Below, one piece after another: positions 31,867 to 43,869 of a stretch of 64,000 bases of DNA; within the stretch, counting starts at the first letter, position 1; each line of letters starts with the position of its first letter. The position numbers and the translations under genes are program-made. Source of the stretch: Symsagittifera roscoffensis (taxonomy: Eukaryota > Xenacoelomorpha > Acoela > Convolutidae); assembly GCF_963678635.1 (NCBI RefSeq), contig NC_087071.1, forward strand, positions 26,273,378 to 26,337,377. The letters run 5' to 3'. Below the pieces are notes generated by a model. It did no database searches. It had not been told where the DNA came from and saw only the letters and a program-made list of their open reading frames with translations.

Positions 31867-33111
31867 ACTCGCGCCCCTTTTTCGAACCACCACGCAAGCA
31901 AGTTTGTACTTCTGGAAACTCAGAGATATAACATCTTTCAGGGGGTACTTGGGCTCGTTTTGTGCCCATAGACTCTCGGAAAATTTAGCGGTCGGTCTAG
32001 AAGCACTAAGCATGCTTTTAGTACCCTCATCTTTGACCTAATCTGTCCATATGACTCGATTAGAATATCTGAAAGTTGGATTCTTGCTTCTGGCGAAAAT
32101 CATGGCGTCCTCCATTTGTTTTTTCGTAGTTGGCACGAAAAGTCGACCAGTTTTCCCTTCACTGAAAAGATCTTCAGAATATCGATTGATATGAAAATCG
32201 ATTCTTAAGAGTTGAAATTTGAATTAACCTTAACAGTTGAAAGTTAAATCAATTCTATTTCCTTTTTAGTGTTTGTTTGAAGTAATTGCATTACTCCTAA
32301 CTAATTACTGAGTAGTGGTAAATTAAAAATGATCGGGTTTTCGGAACCGAAAAAATGATAGGTCCCACAGAAATGTCTTATAACAATCTAAAATTCATTC
32401 ATACCACTCAAAACACCAGCATACGTCGAGAGCATACGATTAAAGTTTTGTATGAAATTGTGTTTAACAGCATTTTTTTGCTTAATGAAAATCTTTCTCA
32501 TGCACTCTAGCATGAGTTTTTGAGTTTTGCTTCTAAAGTTTTTGCGTTCAGTTCTAAACACATTAACCAAAGATTTTCTCATATGAGAAAACCAACAGAT
32601 TCAGTGGCAAAAATTCCACAGGTGAGTGCATTTGAAAATACGCCGTGCAAACTAATGTTCTAACTTCACACGTTAGTATATGAAAAATTTAATCTTTGCA
32701 GATCATGTCCTATATATTTCGTAATTTGGTACAGAATTTGAAAAGATTCAGCATTTAAATGTGGAATGGCTTGGGTACCGCACATATTTGCTGTAGAATT
32801 ATTTGTCAACAGGACATTTCAATGTGGAATGATTTGGGAACTGAAATTAAGTGCAACTAATGTAGAAAATCGGATATTTAGCATGAGTTTTCTCGAAACT
32901 AATGAGCCTAGCTTGAGTTTTCAAACCATTATTTTCCCAGAAAATTTGATCGTTCAGCACTTTAGGTCGTGAAAAACCAAAATCTAACATCTGGAACAAT
33001 TAAATGAATACAAAATTTTGATGCAAATTTTGATTGTCTAAGTACAGGCAAGTTTGGAAGAATAAATGTTTGAATATATATCCAAATCTTTATCTGCCTT
33101 TTTTTTGGTTA
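31867..33111. other. Non-coding stretch, nothing firm
   Basis: A 64-codon minus ORF at 32388-32582 and a 68-codon plus ORF at 32766-32972 show no recognisable features. CACAG|GTGAGTGC at 32617-32628 is a good donor-like word without a convincing exon. Confidence 0.4.
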
Positions 33112-34234
33112 TTGTTCCGACTTTCGATACGAAAGTAACGGAATATTTGTGCTCGGGCTGGGTTTTTTTTCTTCAGACAAATTTCGATTTTTTAACTAGC
33201 CATTTTTGACGGAATTTTTTTATATCATTCAAAAACTATTGTTGTCCTGAGATCAAATTTGAAAAGATATTTCACCTGCGATCATTTTTCGTAAAGTTAT
33301 GGGTCTGAGAAATCGTACCCAATGAGATTGAGGCATGTGCTTTTTGGTTTTATTGATACTTTACTGTATGCAAAATATATCATTCTGTACATTAGATAGC
33401 GTGTGGGGATGGCTTTCAACAAATATTCTCTTAAAAACTTTTTTGTTTTTGCTTTGAAATTTTTATCACTTCATAGAGTCACTCAGTAGAAATTAAAATG
33501 CGGTCGGAAGTTACAATGTTTAATTCTGATATGAGCAGTCTTGTCTGTTTTTTCAATTTAATTGACATACTTCTGTTTTAATTGCCGTGGTGGCGTTTAG
33601 GCAAAGATTTATTTCCGTTTGATCTTGAAGATTTTTGAACTGCGTTTCTTTGCTGCATACATGCTGTGAAACCAAACCTGGCTTTTTCCACAAGCTAAAT
33701 TAAAAATCAACAAAACTGTTTGTACCAGAGCGAAGCCCTGAATGTTCCGACTGCCTTTTAGGGTCTATGAAGCAGTAATAACATGACAATGTTAAATTTA
33801 ATAAAATGAAACCTTTTTTTTTATTTGAGATTTTTTGAAAATCATTGCCTCACACGCCATATAAAATAAAAAGTGATAGATTTGCTGCTATTAACATATC
33901 AATAATGGCAAATAAGATTCCTTGAACCAATTTGAAACGATTTCTAAGACGGATTAAATCGCCGCTTACGCGTTAATATCGCGAAAAAAATCGCGCGTTA
34001 ATTGTCCCGACTTGGCCAAAACGGCAATCTCTAAACCCCCATAACTTTACAAAAAAGAACAAAAAACGATCACAGGTAAAATATTTTTTCAAAATTAAGC
34101 TCAGGACAATAAAACCTTCTGAATGAAAAAAAAATCCGTCAAAAATGGCTAGTTAAAAAGTCGAAATTTGTCTGAAGAAAAAAACCCACCATAGCACAAA
34201 TATTCCGTTACTTTTGTTACGAAAGTCGGAACAA
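33112..34234. mobile_element. TIR element with TTGTTCCGACTTTCG ends (full copy)
   Basis: Left end TTGTTCCGACTTTCGATACG and right end CGAAAGTCGGAACAA, with inverted similarity going about 190 bases inward (GTAACGGAATATTTGTGCT / AGCACAAATATTCCGTTAC, GAAATTTGTCTG.., CTAGCCATTTTTGACGGA..). Inside lies a CpG-rich hairpin (ACGCGTTAATATCGCGAAA..TCGCGCGTTAAT, 33970-34005) and AAGCCCTGAATGTTCCGACT near 33732. No transposase. Partial copies cluster at 43870-45945. Confidence 0.75.
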
Positions 34235-35437
34235 ATGCTTTCAAGTTACGCTAAAAGAACTCCGCTGTGAGTTAACGCTTGGTATTAACTGTTTGGCTAT
34301 AAGCATGAAATCAGTTAGGGGTGTAGAAGGTTTGACCTTCTTGCCACATTTTGGTACTCTTTCGGGACCCAATTGTGGCCGATATACACCAAAGTTCTTC
34401 TGGAAGCCCACACGGCGTCAAAATTAGAAAAGTTTGAGTCGGAATTTAACGCAATCACTCCATATTAAAAAAAACTTAAGCTGTGAGAGAAAAATGATCC
34501 TAAATCAGAAGTATCGTATGATAAGTTTCATATAATTTTTTTAAGGGTTTTCACGGTTTGTGCAGCACCCAGCAAATTTTCCTGAACAATATTTTGGCTA
34601 AGTGGCGGCTGTGTATAGGTGAATTGTTTTTTTTTTAGTTTATTTATTACAACCATCTTTGTAAATTTTTCATCAAAATTTAGTGAACGTTGATGAACTC
34701 GAGAAAAATCGCTTAAAAAGCCTCAAAAGAAACAGAATACAGAACGGAAGTATCCAAACCAGCAAGGTGTGGCGACAAAAAAAGTCGAAGAAGTTTTTAA
34801 AAAATCTAATTTTCAATCTGTGCTTCTAGCTAAAAATATTTTACTAATAATACTTGCTTGCGATAAGTCAATTACTTTTTGTTCTGGTTTGGAGCAATTT
34901 CTTGTGAGAGACTAAGTTATATCGATTAAAACTCAAAGACAGCCGCTTATTTAATGAAAAAAAATTGAGAAAAAAACTTTTTTTGGTACAACCGCCTAGT
35001 GGGCTGTGTGCATGAATACGTAGCTAATATTGCTTCTATTTCCACGAACACTCATAGGTTGCATCGACGTGTGAAGTTGTTTTTCTCAACAAAATCATAT
35101 CTTAAAAATATTGCTTAGAAAATTTAAATAAGGTAACCTTTGCAAGTTCTTGCAAGAATCTCGCAAAATTTTTTTAACAGAAACGCATCTTCTTCAAAAT
35201 AATCTTGCATGATTCTTGCAAATTTTTGCACATGAGAAACCTTTAATCGACCAGAGCTGCAGATTAAATATCCGTGTAGTTTTGAGCTTTGTCGATCAAT
35301 CTCTTTCAGAGTGTAAAAAAAAGTGCCAAAAACTTTAATTAGAAAAACTAAATTCATCTGGAGAAAGAACCAACTCTAGTTAAAAAAATATTGCGTCTCT
35401 TGATGTTCTTAACTCGGAAAGGTTCGTTTTGACTCAC
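34235..35437. other. Presumed intron or 3' side of the lectin gene; nothing recognised
   Basis: I searched the minus strand by eye for the rest of the C-type lectin fold (WxDG, WND..C) and did not find it here. The 77-codon minus ORF at 35124-35357 does not look like it. Confidence 0.3.
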
Positions 35438-35613
35438 ATTTTACGGAGCGCACAAAATTGTTTGGCCTGTCCATGTGTTTTGAAATGTCTATCGCTGAAC
35501 AAATAGCATTTCTCGCCAATTATCTCCGTTTTTTGCGGGCAGTTGTTGGCTTCACAGACCACAAATAGCACACATATGGAAAATGAAGCACAAAGAAGAG
35601 CTAATAGTTTCAT
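35438..35613 (-). CDS. C-type lectin, first coding exon (signal peptide and start of CTLD)
   Basis: On the minus strand ATG at 35613 gives MKLLALLCASFSICVLFVVC, a signal peptide, then NNCPQKTEIIGEKCYLFS and AKQFCALRK. The Cys pattern (C..CY...FC) is that of the first loop of a C-type lectin-like domain, normally CPxxWxxxxxxCY and later FC. The exon ends in a good donor (AAAAT|GTGAGT, 35438/35437), phase 2. The rest of the domain must lie on later exons at lower coordinates; I could not find them. Product expected to be secreted. The same frame is open further upstream to 35745, but the signal peptide fixes the start at 35613. Confidence 0.6.
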
Positions 35614-35761
35614 AGTTTTATTTTTTGTAAGTGTCGAGATCAAAAAAGTTTTTTTAAGAAATGCTTTCTGCATAAAACCTATATTTGTGCTCGACTTTCT
35701 TTTTTGCGAAAGTTTTTTTTTCAGGAACACGCCGTCTCTTAACAACTATCGCAACTAATTT

Positions 35762-36013
35762 TCAGACTCTAGCGACCAAAGTTTCGATATGTTTAGACTT
35801 TGCCGCGGTTTTAAGAGTATGAATAATCTTTTGAGGCAAAGAAATTGGAGCAACTTTGAAAGTCTTGAAATAAGACGAAGACTTCGGCTCGGGAAAATGC
35901 TCCTCAGAATCTTTGTGCCCTGCAATTAATTGTATGTCGTTTTGCATATCAATGATGGAGTGAAAAAACAGCGATGTACATTTTTTGTTCTGACTATCGA
36001 AAATTCGGTTGTG
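35762..36013 (-). CDS. Unidentified ORF or terminal exon upstream of the lectin exon
   Basis: On the minus strand the frame is open from an acceptor-like CTAAAG (about 36014) to TGA at 35762. The sequence has coding character: IFDSQNKKCTSLFFHSIID, then EEHFPEPKSSSYFKTFKVAP and IPHTL-like helix (KIIHTLKTAAKSK). It could be a last exon of another gene or a 61-residue ORF starting at ATG 35947. I do not recognise the product. It ends 149 bases before the lectin ATG. The dispersed repeat at 35985-36430 abuts or slightly overlaps its 5' end. Confidence 0.35.
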   Translation of the reverse strand, partial: HNRIFDSQNKKCTSLFFHSIIDMQNDIQLIAGHKDSEEHFPEPKSSSYFKTFKVAPISLPQKIIHTLKTAAKSKHIETLVARV

Positions 36014-36430
36014 CTTTAGTTTTTTTTCTTTTTGTTTTCCACGAAAATCAGGTAGCGCAAATAATCATCGGACTGAGTTGAGTGATATATCATATTAAAG
36101 CCCTTTTAGTTGTGATTCGAACCACGTTGAAAAAAAAAACCAAAAAAATCTCAGCGTCAAGAAAAACCGGTTTGAAATTTTTGATTTTTCGTCTTAATTC
36201 GAGTGAATAAAGCAAGCGAGCGGGCTTGCAACAGCTGAACTATACCTAATTTAAGACCTTGAAACCTTATTTAAGTGAGTAAACCTAGTTTTTGAAGTTT
36301 TTTAGCTTCGTTTTGGGAATCAATATCTTCAAAAAGTCAAAAAAAATTTCAAAGTTTTTTTTAGTTTTTCCATTTTTTCTCACAAAATTTTGCCCATTTT
36401 GCTTATATTAATATGCCTATATTATATTTT
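35985..36430. repeat. Dispersed repeat, copy 2 (relative of 17790-18400)
   Basis: Shares the order of words with copy 1: TTTAGTTTTTT.CTTTT, AAATCAGGTA.C.CAAATAATCATC, TGTGATTCGAAC, TTTTTGATTTTTCGT, GAGTGA.TAAAGC.AGCGAG. Same orientation. Confidence 0.6.
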
Positions 36431-38467
36431 TACGTCACACCAAGCAGAAAAAAAACTACACTATTTTCGAAAAAAGAACTTTCTAAACATAGTTTTCTAA
36501 AGACCATGGTCGGAACAATCTGTGACACTTGCACTGTAACCGGCTATCCTCGTTATAATTTTTTTCATTTTAAATTAATCTAATATTTTGCAGGGATGCA
36601 GCTAAGTATAAGGCAGCAAGTGTTAAGGATGTACTAGGCTTAAACTTAACATGAATAATTTATGTTTTTTTTTGTGTAAAGTTTGAGTTCTTCTAGCATG
36701 TGTTGATTCGGTTCTAACTTGTGGGCATGATTTTCAATTACATCCTTACAAAACTAATATTATGAGTTAAATCAAAAATAAAATTGAACTTTACATTTGA
36801 TCTGTGCCATCTTTAACTTCGCTGTTGGAAAATATTTTGTTTGACAGTTCGGACAGATCTTGATAACCTTTGCCTCAGTCTTCAGAAGTACAAATTTTGT
36901 GGAACAAGAAAACAAATATTGTAACCGTTTTTCATTGTTAATTTTTGCTCATTTCTTCAAAACGAGTGCAATTTTCAAGCTGTTTGCTTTGCGCAAACAA
37001 GCAGAAGCTCTTTTATGATTTGTATCAATCTTCATCATTCAAAAATATTGACTTTCTCTAGATGTCAGTTTTACCTGATGGTTACCAGTTACTTCTAGGA
37101 TGAGCTTGCTTTGTTGCTAAAATTTCTGTAAGCGACAAGCTTGTGATGAAAACAGTTGGTTTTTTTTGTGAGCTCCAAAACTGCAATCAGGAATCTATTG
37201 GTTAAAACGTGTGATTTACAAAAATTGGCTTAGACCTCTCAACAAAATTGCAATACAATTTTACCGACGACCCCTGAAGGACTAAATATATGAAACAGCG
37301 CTAACAAAAAATATTTGAAATGGGTCGATCAATACGTCATAAACAGATCAATTGAGTTATTTTTATCACACGCTATATCAAAAATTACATTGAGTTAGGC
37401 TTTTTGCTAAAATGATGTTTTTAATTTTAGAATATGCTTAGAGATACCTTCTTGGTGGAATCTTGGAGCATGCTAAACTGGCTGCCGGTAGCCAATCATT
37501 ATGATTTAGCCCCGAGTTGAACTATTTCTTTTAAAGGCGGGTTAAAATTATAAAGATTACCTCCGTCGCTATTCCAACAACCAAAAAATTCGGTTCATTC
37601 TCAAATATTGGAAAGAAACGCCTAGCTTTTTCTGAAGAAAAAATTATCGGCTTTTTTGTTGTTTGAGTTTAACTATTTCTTTCTCGTGCAAACACCGCGA
37701 CCATCATAGAACAAAAACGTTAAGTAGGCTAAACAACATATTCCTAACCGGTTTAATAACATAAGTTAAACAATGCAACAAGTAGCATAATGTCTGTTAT
37801 TCTTTAGAATCATATATCAACTAAATTTGTTTGCCAATTTCATATCAATAACACTATTTTGTTGTAAAAATGATTTTATAATGCAGAACCAACTAAACTG
37901 TGAACGAAAACACTAGAAAGATGGTAACATCCTAAGAGAAAATGCAAAAAATTATTACTGGTGAGCTGTTTTTATGCAGGATATAGTTAAGCAAACTCCG
38001 ATATTTCTCACACGTATCCCTCGAAATCATTCTGGGCAACTTCAATTATTCCGTTCGATCTTAAAAAATGAAAAAAAAATCTCAAATTTGATTAGTTGAC
38101 ATTGAACAGGTTGCCAAGTTATAGTTTCATTAACAAGTTGAGACCACATTGTCCAACAACTTTTGTGTGAATGAACAAAAAACAATACTAAGGATATCTC
38201 CTGTTTTCCCTAATGAACCTTCTCGCCCTATGCCAAAGTGATCCGAAGCGAAGTGATTTTTCATTTTAAAAATCTTTCAGTAAAGATTGGTTGATTTTTG
38301 AAAATTTTCGAATAAACCTTTCGGTGGCGCTCTCCCTCAAAAGTTTTATATATCGACGCCAAGTTGCTGTTTATGAATAGTCATAGTCTGACATAAAATT
38401 GAACAAAAGATAAAACATTATCCTATGGAAAAATTGCTAACCACTCGGGTCGAGGTCGGGGACTTTT
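36431..38467. other. AT-rich DNA, nothing recognised
   Basis: No ORF worth a call and no repeat noticed. Confidence 0.45.
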
Positions 38468-41300
38468 GTTGCGACCATTGCGACCCAAATCGAGTATGTT
38501 GCGACCATTGCGACTCAAAATGGGTATGTTGCAACTTTGCGCGACCGAAGAAATTTTATGCCGTTTTCCCCGGCCCAAAACAGATTTGTTGCGACTTTGA
38601 GCGACCCAAATTAGGTACGTTGCGACTTTGCGCGACCAAAATTAGGTATGTTGCGACTTTGCGCGACCCAAATAAGGTATGTTGCGATCATTGCGACTCA
38701 AAATTGGTATGTTGCGACTTTGTTGGACAAAAATATTTGCGCGATTTTGCGCGACCCAAAACAGATATGTTGCGACTTTGAGCGACCCAAATTAGGTACG
38801 TTGCGACTTTGCGCGACCAAAATTAGGTATGTTGCGACTTTGCGCGACCCAAATAAGGTATGTTGCGACCATTGCGACTCAAAATGGGTATGTTGCGACT
38901 TTGTTGGACAAAAATATTTGCGCGATTTTGCGCGACCCAAAACAGATATGTTGCGACTTTGAGCGACCCAAATTAGGTACGATGCGACTTTGCGCGACCA
39001 AAATTAGGTATGTTGCGACTTGCGCGACCCAAATAAGGTATGTTGCGACCATTGCGACTCAAAATGGGTATGTTGCGACTTTGTTGGACAAAAATATTTG
39101 CGCGATTTTGCGCGACCCAAAACAGATATGTTGCGACTTTGAGCGACTCAAATTAGGTACGTTGCGACTTTGCGCGACCAAAATTAGGTATGTTGCGACT
39201 TTGCGCGACCCAAATAAGGTATATTGCGACCATTGCGACTCAAAATGGGTATGTTGCGACTTTGTTGGACAAAAATATTTGCGCGATTTTGCGCGACCCA
39301 AAACAGATATGTTGCGACTTTGAGCGACCCAAATTAGGTACGTTGCGACTTTGCGCGACCAAAATTAGGTATGTTGCGACTTTGCGCGACCCAAATAAGG
39401 TATGTTGCGACCATTGCGACTCAAAATGGGTATGTTGCGGCTTTGTTGGACAAAAATATTTGCGCGATTTTGCGCGACCCAAAACAGATATGTTGCGACT
39501 TTGAGCGACCCAAATTAGGTACGTTGCGACTTTGCGCGACCAAAATTAGGTATGTTGCGACTTTGCGCGATCCAAATAAGGTATGTTGCGACCATTGCGA
39601 CTCAAAATGGGTATGTTGCGACTTTGTTGGACAAAAATATTTGCGCGATTTTGCGCGACCCAAAACAGATATGTTGCGACTTTGAGCGACCCAAATTAGG
39701 TACGTTGCGACTTTGAGCGACCCAAATTAGGTACGTTGCGACTTTGCGCGACCCAAATAAGGTATGTTGCGACCATTGCGACTCAAAATGGGTATGTTGC
39801 GACTTTGTTGGACAAAAATATTTGCGCGATTTTGCGCGACCCAAAACAGATATGTTGCGACTTTGAGCGACCCAAATTAGGTACGTTGCGACTTTGCGCG
39901 ATCCAAATAAGGTATGTTGCGACCATTGCGACTCAAAATGGGTATGTTGCGACTTTGTTGGACAAAAATATTTGCGCGATTTTGCGCGACCCAAAACAGA
40001 TATGTTGCGACTTTGAGCGACCCAAATTAGGTACGTTGCGACTTTGAGCGACCCAAATTAGGTACGTTGCGACTTTGCGCGATCCAAATAAGGTATGTTG
40101 CGACCATTGCGACTCAAAATGGGTATGTTGCGACTTTGTTGGACAAAAATATTTGCGCGATTTTGCGCGACCCAAAACAGATATGTTGCGACTTTGAGCG
40201 ACCCAAATTAGGTACGTTGCGACTTTGAGCGACCCAAATTAGGTACGTTGCGACTTTGCGCGACCCAAATAAGGTATGTTGCGACCATTGCGACTCAAAA
40301 TGGGTATGTTGCGACTTTGTTGGACAAAAATATTTGCGCGATTTTGCGCGACCCAAAACAGATATGTTGCGACTTTGAGCGACCCAAATTAGGTACGTTG
40401 CGACTTTGCGCGACCAAAATTAGGTATGTTGCGACTTTGCGCGACCCAAATAAGGTATGTTGCGACCATTGCGACTCAAAATGGGTATGTTGCGGCTTTG
40501 TTGGACAAAAATATTTGCGCGATTTTGCGCGACCCAAAACAGATATGTTGCGACTTTGAGCGACCCAAATTAGGTACGTTGCGACTTTGCGCGACCAAAA
40601 TTAGGTATGTTGCGACTTTGCGCGATCCAAATAAGGTATGTTGCGACCATTGCGACTCAAAATGGGTATGTTGCGACTTTGTTGGACAAAAATATTTGCG
40701 CGATTTTGCGCGACCCAAAACAGATATGTTGCGACTTTGAGCGACCCAAATTAGGTACGTTGCGACTTTGAGCGACCCAAATTAGGTACGTTGCGACTTT
40801 GCGCGACCCAAATAAGGTATGTTGCGACCATTGCGACTCAAAATGGGTATGTTGCGACTTTGTTGGACAAAAATATTTGCGCGATTTTGCGCGACCCAAA
40901 ACAGATGTGTTGCGACTTTGAGCGACCCCAATTAGTTACGTTGCGACTTTGCGCGACCAAAATTGGGTATGTTGCGACTTTGCGCGACCCAAATAAGGTA
41001 TGTTGCGACCATTGCGACTCAAAATGGGTATGTTGCGACTTTGTTGGACAAAAATATTTGCGCGATTTTGCGCGACCCAAAACAGATTTGTTGCGACTTT
41101 GAGCGACCCAAATTAGGTACGTTGCGACTTTGCGCGACCAAAATTAGGTATGTTGCGACTTTGCGCGACCCAAATAAGGTATGTTGCGACCATTGCGACT
41201 CAAAATGGGTATGTTGCGACTTTGTTGGACAAAATTATTTGCGCGATTTTGCGCGACCCAAAACAGATATGTTGCGACTTCGCGCGACACAAATTAGGTA
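38468..41300. repeat. Satellite array, 181-bp unit of six about 30-bp subunits, 15 copies
   Basis: The marker TTGGACAAAAATATTT occurs at 38723, 38904, 39084, 39265, 39446, 39627, 39808, 39958, 40139, 40320, 40501, 40682, 40863 and 41044, and as a one-base variant at 41225. Spacing is 181 except one 180 (a T lost) and one 150 (a subunit lost). Each unit is made of variants of TTGCGACTTTGCGCGACCCA plus about ten more bases (AAT.AGGTATG). Units are nearly identical. The array is rich in CpG for this region (GCGCGAC). Because 181 is not a multiple of 3, open frames of about 100 codons appear on both strands in every phase; I read these as by-products, not genes. Confidence 0.95.
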
Positions 41301-42083
41301 TGTTTTGCAAAAAAGGGGAAAATAATTAAAGAGATCCCCTTCCCTTTCCTTCAACAAGGTTCGGAAAAATCTGTGCTACTAGTTTTCAATTTAATCTTAT
41401 TCGGAATTACTTGATACCTTGTCCAAATCAATGTTCAACTGAGGTGAGCTGTTTTTAGATGTTTTTTTTTCAGGTGCACCCCTTGTGTTTCTCCTAACCG
41501 TCTCTGCCTTAGCAGATGTATTTCAAAGATGCATCCTCTTGACAGGGATGAGATACTTTCTAGTTTCCCACAATTTTTATAACAGTTTTGGTTTCTGCGA
41601 TTTGCAGAGGATCTAAGAAAAGCTTTCAATCTTGCCTAAGTATAGCCCGTTTCTCCTATTTCTCCGCATTCCGGTTTTTGACATCTTATTTTCACATCCC
41701 CCATTTTTATCTAAAGCTTCAAGTGAAGCGAGGGTGGTGGTGAATTGGCTGAGAAGTTTCCGCCTCTCAGTCGAAATTAGTGCACCATTTATCCATAATA
41801 CCACGAGCACCAGTTTCGTCTTAGAGGCAGGTACTTAAGCAATTAATTGGCCTTTTGACATCCCATAAAAAGAGCCAAAAAATGCCTCTTCTAAAAAAAA
41901 AACACTTTTATTGATAATTTGACCTCCAAATAAGTCGAAACACCACTTTTGGCGTTTTCCTCACAAAGTATTGAAAAACAGGAATTACATCCAAAAACGG
42001 TTATTTCGGTTTTTAAAACTTGCTCAGATTTTGAAAACTTGGTCTTTAAAAATTGGTGAGTAATTCGTGAAGTTTTTTCCTAA
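41301..42083. other. Spacer before the Cys-rich gene; possible upstream exon not identified
   Basis: Opposed ORFs of 65-68 codons at 41613-41838 look accidental. A signal-peptide exon for the next gene is expected here or in its first intron but I could not fix one. Confidence 0.35.
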
Positions 42084-42857
42084 ATTGTGTCTTGCAAAGA
42101 AGTGGGAAATTCGAAACAAGCTTCCAACGCAGATAGCGAATGTGACACAGTTATTGTTTATGCGAAGAAACTAATTTCAGGGGGAGATTTCTGCACCAAC
42201 TACTCAATTATTGACGCTGTCATCAACTGCAGATTCGATCCCGAAGTAGACATGTATAAACATTGTCTCAGAAGCCACTGCGAGTTTCACAAAGGTTTTA
42301 ATTTACAAAAAAATCTTTAATTCCACCTTTAATGTTTGGCATTTTATGTTAAAATAAGTACTGCTATTTGTTCGCATCTAAATTTGCAAAAAAAATTACA
42401 AAAAATACAATTTCGGAATCTCGAAAACACCAAAATTTTTGCAGATTTTACACGTGTATATGTTTAGAAAAGCTAATATTAGTCTGCTCTTTAAAAAGAA
42501 ATCTTTTCACTACAAATTTGAGTGTATAGATTTGATTAGTCGACACAAATTAGTTTCTTAGTTCAGTTTGTTTTAGACGCCAATCGACTAAAACGACACT
42601 GGCTGAATTGTGAAACAGATTGCTTTAACAATTACGATGACCAAGCTCGAATTCTGACCGAAAATGATCGCGAAGCGCTGCAAAAAATTAGACGAGAGTT
42701 TATTCGTTGCAATAACATTTGCGTTGAGAGAAATTGTCCCCATAGCGACGATTTCTGTTTTAAAGGATCTTCAGAAACACTTCCGAGAAATTTATACTCG
42801 TTCATTTGTTTCATGCATCTGATATTTCTTAAGCGAGTTTTGTTTTTGCCTAATTAA
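42084..42857 (+). CDS. Cys-rich protein gene, two exons seen (unknown, probably secreted)
   Basis: Exon X, within 42084-42294, reads SNADSECDTVIVYAKKLIS, GDFCTNYSIIDAVINC and YKHCLRSHCEFHK and ends at AAAG|GTTTTA (phase 1). Exon Y, 42577-42857, starts after GTTTTAG| in the matching phase. It has no ATG at its start, and reads HWLNCETDCFNNYDDQARIL, IRREFIRCNNICVERNC and SDDFCF, then a hydrophobic end (NLYSFICFMHLIFLKRVLF) to TAA 42855-42857. The phase match and the regular Cys spacing in both exons (C..C pairs framing a charged helix) support a real gene with two related Cys motifs. The 5' end is open; a TAA at 42081-42083 bounds exon X. I do not know the family. The hydrophobic C-terminus could be a membrane or GPI-type anchor. 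Confidence 0.55.
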
Positions 42858-42942
42858 GCTATTATAAATTTCAATTCCTAATTGAAATTTAAGTTTATAT
42901 TTTGAGTCATTTCGAAATTAAGTTAGTTATTGCTATTATCAC

Positions 42943-43342
42943 CAGCGGATTTAGGGTGGGGGCGGAGGCGGCGGACGGCTTTTCCTTTTTCAGGGTTTCG
43001 ACCCCCTGCCGACCCTAAAGGTCTCCTCTTTGACTATTTTGAGATATCCATTTTCGGCTGACTGACCCTAAATCTTTTCTAAAGGCTCCTTGGGCGCCAA
43101 AACGTGCTAACTTCGAGGGGGGAAAGCGCGCCGAATAGCGGCAATTTTTCTGTCAAAATTTTCGCGTTTTCGGTCAAAATCTGGCGGCGCAGAAAGTTTG
43201 GTAAAATTGGGGTCTATATAGTGATTTGAGAGAGCTCACAAAATCAATTTGGTCGACCTAAAAAAAAGGTCGACCTAATCAACTTGGTCAACCTTTTTAA
43301 AATCCGCCCTTCCCCCTCGAGAAAATCCTAGATCCACCCCTG
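42943..43342 (-). mobile_element. Non-autonomous hAT-like element (MITE), copy 2, reversed
   Basis: Read on the minus strand it starts CAGGGGTGGATCTAGGATTT, followed by TCTCGAGGGGG, then a GGTCGACC region, CTCTCTCAAATCA.TATA.AGACCC and GCGCCGCCAG, the same order as copy 1 at 24986. The other end is CAGCGGATTTAGG (42943). Non-coding. Confidence 0.7.
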
Positions 43343-43869
43343 GATATTATTATAACAAAAAATCAAGCTAATTAGTAGTTAGTTATTATCAAGAAATATG
43401 TGAATTAAATTTGCACATAAACAAAAAAAAAATCTGCTAGAAAACTAATGTACCGACAAAATATGCATGACAAATATTTGTATGGGGATTCCATGGTAAT
43501 GAAATTTTTCAAGTTCTCAAGGTCATCAACATCATGGCAGTTGTTTAGTCGCAGCTCAAACATCTTGCCCAGTTGCGTTGTAAGTAGTGTAGCAAAACAA
43601 ACTCAAGTCACTGGGATAGTGGCTACAGAATTCCAAATCTCATTATCAAACTCTCAATAAAACTTCATAAAGTAATAAGTGTTTAATCCACTAAACGTCC
43701 AAAATCAATATTTCTTTTAACTCGAGCTAAAATTTGTGCGGTTGGATCTAATTGGCTACTTTTGATTAATCAAACTGAACAAAACAGTCAGGCATTTCCA
43801 TCAACAATTCTTGGACACAAAATTATCAGCAAATATGTGCGGTGCCCAAACCATTCCACATTTAAACAA
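43343..43869. other. Spacer, nothing recognised
   Basis: A 70-codon ORF at 43448-43660 is unsupported. Confidence 0.4.

Noticed and set aside
31571-32041. ORFs of 96-141 codons crossing the N run
   Set aside because: Most of each is unknown bases; the ends show no domain.
38468-41300. Array considered as a CRISPR-like structure
   Set aside because: Repeats are adjacent and near-identical with no unique spacers; the context is eukaryotic.
38425-41325. Many 80-160-codon ORFs on both strands in the satellite array, Cys-rich in one frame
   Set aside because: They follow the 181-bp period through all phases, on both strands; 181 is not divisible by 3 and no unit lacks stops by selection. A repeat by-product.
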